A stretch of 64,000 nucleotides of DNA from Linepithema humile (taxonomy: Eukaryota > Arthropoda > Insecta > Hymenoptera > Formicidae): NCBI RefSeq assembly GCF_040581485.1, contig NC_090130.1:23949918-24013917 (forward strand), given 5' to 3'. Shown here piece after piece: positions 55,020 to 64,000 of the stretch (positions are counted from its first letter, which is position 1; every line of letters begins with the position of its first letter). The position numbers and the translations under genes are program-made. The notes below the pieces were generated by a model that saw only the letters and a list, made by a program, of their open reading frames with translations, did not search any database and was not told the DNA's origin.

Positions 55020-56060
55020 AAATCACGTAGATACACGTTCGCGAAATCTCCGCGGTGCAGCGTGCAATAAAATGAACGCGGCGCACAATAAAAGGAATTC
55101 GTCGATTCTCTGCGCCGACGTGACGTGAGAAGCAGACGCAGATTTACCCGACCCTGAATTGCACGTTTCTACGTGTATAAGTAAGGCTGCGAAAGAAATA
55201 TACGAGGAAGAGAGATGCTGCATGAATCGGTCTGTGCTGACGCGAGAGACCGGGCAGAAGAGACGAGGGATGGAGGAATGATGGCAAAGGGAAGAAGAGA
55301 GACTAGGAGATCGAAAGAAGCCGGCAGGCGAAGAGAGGGACGATAATCCGCATTTGCGGGCACGGAAGAGAGCGAGACGGAAACCGAACGCGCGAGAAAC
55401 CGAACGGAAACAAAACAAGAGGAAAGATCGCAATTGCAGTCTACACGGATGAGTTAATATGTGTAACTTAGGCATGGTGCGCGGTATGTGAGCGCGAGAG
55501 GAGGAAGTGCTGCCTTTTTATTAAAGTACGACGGCGGTAGGAGAAGAGCCGCGGCGTGCGGCGACGAGTGATGCACGCCGACATGTGCGGATGGTAATCG
55601 AGCGGCAGCCGCGGGCAATTCGGTCGAGAAAATTGGCAATGTATGCAGAGAGCTTGCATAACTGCAAGCTAGACGCAGAACGATACAGAGGGCGAAAGGG
55701 GGGAGAAAGAGAAGCAGTGAGGAAGAAAAAAGAGAATAAAGTGTCGAGAAGGGAGAGCGACGATGGGAAGGAGACGTTGACGTCGCGACGCGACACGACG
55801 CGATGCGACGCGACGAAAGAGGAGGAAACAGAATGACACGTGCACTCACACCAGCGCATTTGCGCGCCCGGTGGGAGGAAATAGGCGCGAGGCGCGACTC
55901 GGTTTTCCTTGACATTAACGGTTATAATGTGCGTAACGGTCGAGCGGCATGCATAACTGCGCCGCGCTTATCTTATCTAGAATGCGACTGCGTCGCAATG
56001 TTGCTCCGCGTTGCACGCGAATTACGCGAGGTCAGATTTCGCCAGCAGAATATGTCTGAT
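55020..56060. promoter_or_regulatory. Large CpG- and purine-rich island
   Basis: About 1 kb of GC-rich sequence whose plus strand is strongly purine-rich between 55200 and 55850. Long frames on the minus strand are Ser/Leu/Pro-rich low-complexity translations of that strand and not convincing proteins. GCGAC units repeat at about 55784-55816. It looks like a promoter-type island, perhaps of a non-coding RNA or alternative transcript. Confidence 0.35.
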
Positions 56061-58410
56061 TGATACGCACTTTCGTAACGTAGCACATATACACACGATG
56101 CGAATACAATGTTTGGAGTGCGCATAAATGTTGTCGCCATCTTAGATGCAGATAATGAAAATAATCACGTGAACGCGCAAAGTGCAAGAACGGTGCTATG
56201 CGCGACGCGATAAGTTTTTTTACACGGTATTCTCGAAACTGCAACGTAATCATTACGTTTCTCTTTACGAAAATCTTTATAATTAAACTTTAAGTATAAT
56301 TTTTTATTTAATGTTTATTAACGACATAAATATTTAAAATTTAGCAGAAAGAGAAACTTGTTATCTACTTATGAATTTTAACTTTGTTTATTAAAACTTT
56401 TTAGTCATCAATATCTAACAATTACGATCTAATAATCAATGGTATAATATTGAAATAATAATATTTTTTACAATTTGAAGAAAGTGCAGTAATTTAAAGA
56501 AATTATGAAACAGTAACATCACAGTATACATATGTATATATCTAGATTGTCATAATTATATTATAATTTTAATATAATATGAAGAAAGCGTATTATATGT
56601 TAAAGCCAGAAATTAATTGCAAATTAATTTCGATTAATGTGTATTTATAATAATCGCATTAAGTCATAATATGACACTAATGTGACTTTGTCTTTATTAC
56701 ATAAATAATAATTAATATAACAATTAGTAAAAGATACATATAATCAGACCATCGCGAATGAACGCTGATCGCAGTAAGATACGAATGTTTTGTTATGCCA
56801 CGCGCATGCATGCAGCGTGAATTATATGAGTTCTTCGTAAAACGCAAAATAAATAATTTCATTTTCTGTAAAGCTGTATTTGCAAGCTCAGAGTCGAACT
56901 TTGATGCATCTTACGAGTTTTCGAAATATGACGTAAATATACGTATCTAATACAGCAATTTGCATATCTAAAATAATGAGCACATTGCGATGAATATCGC
57001 TGATACCAAATGCAAGATTGCTCTTCTACCGTAATTAATTCAATTAATGTTATTCTGACACAAGTAAGGGAACATAAAGTATACTTTTTTTTCATTAAGT
57101 TGCGTATGTACATCCTTCTTCGCTTTACTTATAGTTAGTATATAAATATAACTTTACGTGTAGTATTTGAATATTGCTAACTATTCACAGTTGTAATGTA
57201 TTAACAATATTTTTCGCGTAATTAACTTATCTGAAGTAAAAAAGGTATAGCGTTAGGTTTAGATACGGTTTATCTTTTGCTGAGAAATTGTATGAAATAC
57301 AATTGTCGATGAAAAGCACGTTATCATATGTCGTTTCGCCTTTGTTAATTTGTATAGGATTATACTTTTATTGCTACACTTATCAAAATTTTGGTTTCGT
57401 AACTTTTTACTCTTTAACGAAACTCGAAATTTGATTTTATGTTAATGATTTTATGATAAAAAAATGAAAGAGAGATAAAAGCTAGGGGAGGAGGAAACTT
57501 AAGGGCCCCGGGAGCATAAAATGGTAAACGGCCCCTTGCATACGGGAGACATAACAGCAGGTAAGCCGATTTATATGCGCTCCTTAGCTCGCGCGTGCAC
57601 GCACTTTACGATATGTAAAACTACCAGGGCTGGCATTGTGCGACCGTCGTAAAACCAGCCGTTCGAACCGCCTCAACTTTGAAAGACTTTCGAATAATAT
57701 TACATACAACTTTTGCATCATGCATGGCCGTTCACTCATAACATGCGTATGAAGGGGGTTGCGTGCACTGTTCAGAACGCCGATTCTTCCTCGCCTTATT
57801 CCTTTCTGTTACTTCATTTGTTCCGTCATATTTTAATGTTTTTTTTTTGTATGTTTCTTTGATGTAATAATTATTTTATGAGTAAATAAGTAATATTCTT
57901 TCGTTATAGAAATTAAATATATTTTTTGCATCTTGAAATAGATTACAATAAATGTTTGTTGTTATTTTACACATTTTGCAATTTAATATATTTGCTCATA
58001 AATAGATACTTATAATTTTTAATATAGAGAGTATCATTTTTTTGTGAATTTATATACAATATTTTTTGTACAGCATTACTAAGAAGAGAGAAAGCATTTT
58101 AATGTTTTATTTATTCAAATAAGACCAACCCATATCAAAGTATCCCAGTTATTAAGAAAAAAAATGAAAAATTAATATGAGAACAGTTTTCTCTTTAATA
58201 TTTATGTGTTTATAGTTGCGCATATTCCAAAGGAAACAACTACTATATATTTATTCCTAATTGATCTTGGCTGTTACATATAGCAATTGATACGAATCAA
58301 ACTAGCAGTCAGAACGGTATAATTCGCGATTGTATAATTATTTCAAAATATGAAAGACCATACTGCTTTTCATTAATGATAGCCTTTTAGTAAATTGTAT
58401 ATAAAGCATT

Positions 58411-58488
58411 TTATATATTTTATATATATATATATATAAATACATATATATATATATATATATATACATATATACATATATACATATT
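58411..58488. repeat. (TA)n microsatellite
   Basis: Alternating TA with a few C interruptions (ATACATATATACATATATAC type). Confidence 0.9.
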
Positions 58489-58586
58489 GGTTGTGCTTAT
58501 CAGCAGATGGTCTCATAAAGAATAATTTCATGTCACCATTAAAAAAACCGACAATCTCAATGAAGAAAAAATGTAGTCTACTTGCT

Positions 58587-58722
58587 GATGTATACACGGT
58601 CACAGGAATGCCTTAACATATGAATTTGTTAACGAGTGTCAAGGCACATTTGAATTGGCTTGTGAAATTCGCACTCGTGCAAGTTCATGTGTTTCAAGGC
58701 ATTCCTGTGACCGTGTGTACAT
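58587..58722. repeat. Long hairpin (MITE remnant or microRNA-like precursor)
   Basis: A perfect 20-bp stem pairs 58595-58614 (CACGGTCACAGGAATGCCTT) with 58696-58715. It extends outward with a G-U pair to about 58587 and 58722, and inward as an imperfect stem of about 25 more bases through TATGAATTTG paired with CATGAACTTG. A loop of roughly 30 bases remains. I do not recognise either arm as a known microRNA. Length and pairing fit a long microRNA precursor or a small foldback transposon. Confidence 0.7.
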
Positions 58723-59659
58723 ATAGTTTCTTTCGGCTAGATTGCAGAGATTAAAAATAAACAATGAAGAAGAAAGAGCGCGCTAAAATTATTCAAACAC
58801 ATTACTCTCGCGGAGAAGTACATTCCGAGTTTTATATTTGGCGTCACTTTGTCCCCCGTGGTGGATGGAGATGACGTAATTCGGAGGCAACCGGAAGTTA
58901 TGGCGACTAAGTAAAGTGGACGATGGCGAGCGCGCAGCTGCAAATCCTATTTCTGAGCACGTTTTGATTTGCCTACATTTTATTACTGATAATATCTATC
59001 GCTACGTGAAAATCACTCTTCTACACGTTGTTCTACAACTTTAGCCTTGTTCTTTGCTCGCGCCTTGAATCTTTCTAATTTTGATTTCTCTTTTTTATTG
59101 TAGAATAATGCTATAAGTATAGAGCTATTTTTAAGCGAAGCTTTGTTATTTTTATGGGTAATTTTTATATCTCGCTTTAAGCGGAGATAACATTTCTGTT
59201 TTATGTCTGCGCCAATGTCGCATTAAAAAATCGCGCGAATGCAGACACCTTTCACAGAAAGAAAGATCAGGTGAAACAAGCGTATACGCAAAGCTAGCTA
59301 AGCCGTTGAATATAATTTACGAGGCAAACTGTATTTTTACAGTTGGTTCCCGTATATTCTTTATGTTGTTTGAATACATCTTGGCTATATCTAGAATAAA
59401 TCATTTTCATATGGAACAGCGCACATGAATGAATCGCATTTGAAATGTGGTCTGCATGCGCCTTTTTCGATCTTCTATGTAATCTCGAAAAATAATCAAT
59501 ATTTTTTTTTGATAACTTTAAATAATTGCCTTTACGGGAAACTCTGCGATTAAATCTACGATTAAATAACTTCTTGCGATTAGAAATGCTATTCATTGTT
59601 ATATATTATATTGCATGATTCTGATTCTAGATTCAAACTTTTAGTTATTGGAAATATGC

Positions 59660-59730
59660 ATAATTTTAATATCTAGATATTTATAAAAGAAGCAATAGCT
59701 TTAATATCTAGATAATTAAAAGAAGCAAGT
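59660..59730. repeat. Short tandem duplication
   Basis: TTTAATATCTAGATA recurs about 36 bases apart, each copy followed by AAAAGAAGCAA, in AT-rich non-coding sequence. Confidence 0.75.
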
Positions 59731-61570
59731 TAACATAATTTTCATATAAAAAAAAAGGAAATTACATTTTTGGTAATTAAACATTTATAATTTTCCCACT
59801 TGATAATCATCCTGTTATTAATTGCGGAGGTAAGAAGCACGTAAACGCAGTTCATCATCGCATCTAACGTTTCTTATTTCTCACCTTCGTAATAAATAAG
59901 CCTTTTATAAACCAGCGTAATATCAGATTATCATCCTTGCGCGTGTAAGATAATTGCACATATCTCGAAGAGTTTCTCACTTATGGCGAACATGGCTTTC
60001 GTTGACGGGAGTGAACGTACGTAGAGAAAACTGAGACTCATAATAAATCTTGAAAATACGCTCTCTGCAGGCGTAGTCGCAGTTTGTTGATAACCGCACC
60101 GGTTGCCTGCGGTGCACGGCATAAATATCGCAGTGACCGATAATGTTTCGGACGTGCAGTCAGCGCAAAACACCAAGATGTTGTCGCTAAGAAAATTGTT
60201 GTCCCGAGCGCGACCGCCGTGCCGGTAGATCTAAATTGAAACTGAATAGACAAAATATGTATTGTATTATACGCATTTTATATGCAGCTTTTATATGCAA
60301 TATTGTTTTTCGTACGCACACTCTTCCTTTTCTGGGAAAAATAAAGATCTCAATAGTTTTTATTTCTTTAAACGAGATATTAAATATTGTTAATTATTAT
60401 TTTACTTTTTTAATATTATCATTTTATATACAAAGCACAAAAACGATCATAAGTGCACCAACTGAGTACATTCACCATAAATAGCGTAACGTGTAATTTC
60501 GACGGAATTATTAATGTCTCATGAGACTTTTAAGTTAACTTTTATGTTAAACTTTTAAACGCTTTTTTAAATATTATGATGAAAATCGAGAAGCATCAGA
60601 CTTGGAGAGAAGCTGGACGTAAAATAGGTATGCAGATGCGGCCTCTGAAGTTATGACATGTGATAGATGCGTTATAAATCAGTATCAAGCACTGGCAAGG
60701 GTACATCCCTGCAATCAAGCAACGTCGCTCGCGACATGCTAAACCGGCAATTATCAGCTTTAAGTACTATCGCTCCGCGAATTGAAACTGTCACATCTTT
60801 TTTTTTTAACGTGTAATAAATTTTGCAATAAATCTCATGCATTATAAATGCACATAAATCGCTATAAGCTCGAGTATTATATTTTACGCTGAAGCATCTA
60901 TTACGATTATATATATTTAAGTAATTTAACCTGCAACTTATGTCATATCTACTTATGCCATACGAATTTGCGTTTTGAATTAAAAGATGAGAAAATGTTT
61001 TTTTCGAGCGATAAACTATGAAACATTAAACACTTGAAACTCTTGATTATTTACGTAAAAATTAATATTATTTTATATTTATTCGTATTTTATATTTATT
61101 TTGCATGTTTTGCAAGCACGCAAAATGAAAATTTCCAAAATGAAGTATCATGAATTATACATGATACCTGACCGAAGACGCTATTAATTGGTCCATTTCA
61201 ATGGGTGCCAGAGGCGTATCCCGACAATCAAGAGAGTGACTAATTTAAATCGCTTTAATGCTCCTAGTTGGTGGCCTTATGCCACGGAGGAAGCTTAACA
61301 AAGATGGGAGAGGGCTCGATAGTGAGCAGTATTCATTATCTCCGGCTACGGGAGTGGTAACAATTAAAATTAAATGCCTCTAATTAAGCAATGAAAGCAT
61401 GAAAGCGGCAACTGTTGAGCGAAGCCGTGCGATAGGTCATTTTGGTCTGATAGTGCGTTGAAGAGGATTTACATTTACGTGGGTTTGTGAGAAACACATT
61501 ATAGGCTGACCGTTTTAAATCGAGCAAAATTTTCAATTCTAACAATTTTGTCGCAAAACAAGAATTTACA

Positions 61571-61885
61571 TTTTAACATTAATGTACATTTATTTTTATG
61601 TCTTAGAATCTTACATCGTTTAATAGGCCTAAAATTTTACTGCGATGCATTAAAATCTTATATACTAGAATTTTAGATCACTTTTTTGTTTAAAATATAT
61701 AAGATTTCAATGCATTGTAGTAAAATTTTAGGCCTGTAAAAGAATAATATAAAATTCTAAAGTAAAAAAATGAGTAAAATGTACATTTTAACATTAATGT
61801 ACATTTTATTTATTTTTATGTCTTAGAATTTTATATCATAACATTTGGTAAGTTCAGAACTTTACTGCGATGCATTAATCTTATT
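61571..61885. repeat. Three-copy repeat block, direct and inverted
   Basis: A unit of about 95 bases, containing TTTTAACATTAATGTACATT, TATGTCTTAGAAT and ACTGCGATGCATTAA, occurs at 61571-61665. It returns in inverted form at about 61694-61785 and again directly at 61786-61885. The inner pair forms a palindrome through AGGCCTAAAATTTTACT. No protein is encoded. It may derive from nested insertions of one small foldback element. Confidence 0.8.
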
Positions 61886-62138
61886 TTAAACAATGAAATG
61901 GTCTAGAATATTAATTGGCTGGTATTAAAAAGTTAATTATTCTAAAGAAATGTTTTAAATTCTTACGTAAATTTAATAATTAATTTCTTTTATTATTAAT
62001 ATTTGCTGATAATTACATAGATATTAAATATTAATGTAAAGATCATTAAATTAAATATGATAGAACGTAAATTTTAAATTTTATTTTAATCAGTTGTATT
62101 TTTTTTTAAATATTATATTTTATATTCATAAGGCTTAA

Positions 62139-62140
<2 letters not shown>

Positions 62141-62186
<46 letters not shown>
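62141..62186 (+). repeat. (AG)23 microsatellite just upstream of the male-type exon
   Basis: Forty-six bases of uninterrupted AG end 76 bases before the exon starting at 62263. In this position the repeat would provide many AG dinucleotides upstream of the acceptor and can bind purine-recognising splice proteins. Confidence 0.95.
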
Positions 62187-62188
<2 letters not shown>

Positions 62189-62262
62189 CGCGCAATGTTA
62201 TGTTATATTCTAGTAATATAAATAACAAATATAAATAAGATTATTTTCTCTTTTTTTGACAG

Positions 62263-62635
62263 TACTATACAACGCCCAGGTGAAAATGATACAATATGAG
62301 AATCAGGCATGCTGCTACTTACAGCCACCGAGTGTGAGAAATATATCATACGAGAAATCGATATATCGTATGGGGACCGCTTCGCAAAATCCATTGCAAC
62401 TTTGGTCAATTAACTCCTTAACATGGCCCTTTAATTCGCTAACATCGGCAGCTCAGCCTTCATATCCTGAGAATTCAATCACATCACCGCACTCTGACAA
62501 TACAAGTGCATCTCCACACCTGGACAACACAAGTGCGTCTCCGCGCCTTGAAAATACAAGTTCGTCTCCGAACGATACTGAGATATGTTCTGAGAGCACG
62601 CCTATGTATCCTGAACCATCCGCTGGATATCACTG
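62263..62635 (+). CDS. dsx: Doublesex-like protein, candidate male-type 3' exon
   Basis: Acceptor CTTTTTTTGACAG ends at 62262. Entered in phase 1 (join to exon 41800-41967 gives ATA, Ile) it reads 123 full codons, starting LYNAQVKMIQYENQACCYLQ and ending near PEPSAGYH. The region is Ser/Pro/Thr/Asn-rich with a 9-residue tandem repeat SPHxDNTSA (units 62484-62510, 62511-62537, 62538-62564 and a partial 62565-62576). That low-complexity, SP-rich style fits male tails of insect Doublesex. The end is ambiguous. GTAAGT at 62636 is a perfect donor (exon would leave in phase 2), but reading on gives Trp and a TAA at 62637-62639, making a natural stop for a protein of about 310 residues. It might be a common exon instead if the female end lies elsewhere. 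Confidence 0.65.
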
Positions 62636-63940
62636 GTAAGTTTATTTCATTATTTACTATTTACTTCTTAAGAATCTTTTAAAATTTTTTTTTTGAAAAA
62701 ATATGCATGTGAATTATATTAGGTGTATCGAATATTTATGCATGAGTATACAGAAATTAGTAATATATCTCGCGATGTTATCTGACTGTAACACGCAGCG
62801 CGGCTGTTGAAATCAAATTTGATACAAGCGCTAGGTGGGAAAAAGATTAATTCTCGAGTTGGAACATAAATCGCGGTCGCCGTTATTCCCGATGCTTCTC
62901 TCTTTGTTTGCATCGTTGAGAACCCAGGTCGTAATCGCAAATACGGCGCGCATAAAACGGATTCTAAGCTATAAAATAGCCTTTTTTCCGAATGCCGAGC
63001 GGACTGCAGCGTTTAGACCGGCAAACGGCTACTCATCCTTCCGTCGATTTCTCTCGTTTCCGCGTCTATATTCTTCTTTTATCGCTTGATTGTTTTTGCT
63101 CCTGTTAACGTTACCGACTTCTGTAATTATTAAGAGAGATAGATTTTTATTTGCAATATTGATATAATCGTTGTGTAACATTATCAGAGATAAAATTCGT
63201 CAATTTATCGTATCTTTCATGAAATATATTTGCTATAAATGTACGTAAAACGATAAGCGAACAAATATAAGAATTGTAATTAGTATCAATGGTAATCGTA
63301 TCGAACTATATTGCGCAGAACAAAGAACAATATGATAATTATTGTATTACATTCTTTATGAAAAATTTTTTATGAATATCGAATTTGCGATTGGTTTTAT
63401 CCAGCGTATAACACGTGTAAAAGCTTAAAGATATGAGTCTCCTCGGCTTTAACGATGACAACACTATAAAGAATCGAGTTTACGAGTCTCTTGCGTCATC
63501 TTTGTTCAGAATAGTCGGTTATCGTTCTCGTTAGACGATTTAAAAGAAATAGCCGTTGCCGTTTATGAGAAAACGAGACTCAAACCTGACGCCAATCCGG
63601 ATATCAGGGATTACGCGCGCTGTTTCGAAGATAAGCTCTCTGTGGTATTTACATTTAATTCTCTCTCATACATTCCCTGGCATTCCAAAGAGATCACGAC
63701 AAATCTCGATTAATTCTCTAATTGAACCACGATACGTTATAAGAATATTCGTATTTTGTGGTTGGCGCATACATCTAAATAAAACTCTAAATAGATGTAC
63801 GCGCATATATTGTTAAACAATACAATAAAATTTTAAAATTTAATTTAATTGAGTATTGATAATTCTAATTTGCACGCATACATGTAAATTAAGAGGAAAT
63901 GGACATAAAGCTTCGTAATAATACATATATTCAGCTTAGT
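62636..63940. other. Downstream non-coding or 3' UTR/intron sequence
   Basis: After the exon the sequence returns to AT-rich, with a moderately GC-rich patch at about 62790-63090. No frame is recognisable. The polyadenylation-type AATAAA at about 63822 could end a transcript that reads through, or the block may be the intron following the donor at 62636. Confidence 0.4.
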
Positions 63941-63968
63941 GACGTGTGACGTGTGACGTGTGACGTGT
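63941..63968 (+). repeat. Four tandem GACGTGT units
   Basis: Four perfect 7-base copies in a row. Each holds ACGTG, the core bound by bHLH-PAS and some bZIP factors, so the array might be a regulatory cluster. It lies at the window edge. Confidence 0.9.
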
Positions 63969-64000
63969 TTCCCCAAACCGCAACATCCTCATCGCAACGT

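Larger units (their letters stand above)
41968..62262 (+). other. Intron region between common and male-type exons, about 20 kb
   Basis: This interval would be removed in the male-type transcript and holds the candidate female end at 53542-53699. It also contains a small inverted-repeat element (42263-42780), an alternative exon candidate (42833-42960), a palindrome (50503-50577), a duplicated 43-bp segment (51833 and 53777), CpG-rich islands at 52130-52580 and 55020-56060, a TATA-like promoter candidate at 47499, a TA microsatellite (58411-58488), a hairpin (58587-58722) and a repeat block (61571-61885). The other frames show no domains. Confidence 0.5.

Noticed and set aside
55454..55915. 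153-codon minus-strand frame, Ser/Leu/Pro-rich, and neighbouring frames
   Set aside because: Translation of a purine-rich plus strand in a CpG island. Low complexity and several frames open at once.

Overview
The window looks like nuclear DNA of an insect, most likely a hymenopteran and perhaps an ant. It is strongly AT-rich but full of CpG dinucleotides, with long gene-free stretches, microsatellites, small foldback transposons and T-rich splice acceptors with GTAAGT or GTGAGT donors. I found no bacterial gene layout, rRNA, tRNA or CRISPR array. The lineage call is inference from base composition and from the gene found.

One gene dominates the window, on the plus strand: a doublesex-like (DMRT family) transcription factor with introns up to about 20 kb. 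I assembled it from splice signals and codon phase. A CpG-rich block at 15600-16906 ends in a perfect donor and is probably the promoter and non-coding first exon. An exon from 23540 holds the start codon (23785) and a complete but divergent DM zinc module. A 73-nt exon (24735-24807) follows. About 17 kb further on, an exon (41800-41967) resembles the Doublesex dimerisation domain. Its donor lies where Doublesex transcripts split into female and male ends. Two 3' ends fit in phase: 53542-53699, a short tail with its own stop (candidate female end), and 62263-62635, a longer Ser/Pro/Thr-rich tail with 9-residue repeats (candidate male end). The predicted products are about 237 and 310 residues, in the usual female-shorter pattern. 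All junctions agree in phase.

The remainder is non-coding as far as I can see. Region 1-15600 is AT-rich upstream DNA with small GC-richer patches and a polypurine tract. The introns carry a TA-flanked mariner-like foldback (19015-19507), a smaller terminal-inverted-repeat element (42263-42780), a three-copy inverted and direct repeat block (61571-61885), a long hairpin (58587-58722), several short duplications and four CpG-rich islands (34320-34930, 40200-41060, 52130-52580, 55020-56060). Those islands are open on both strands and may be regulatory or mark alternative transcripts.

The most interesting points are how far the DM and dimerisation domains differ from the family pattern, which suggests a fast-evolving or duplicated doublesex, and the repeats beside the candidate female exon, which may control splicing.
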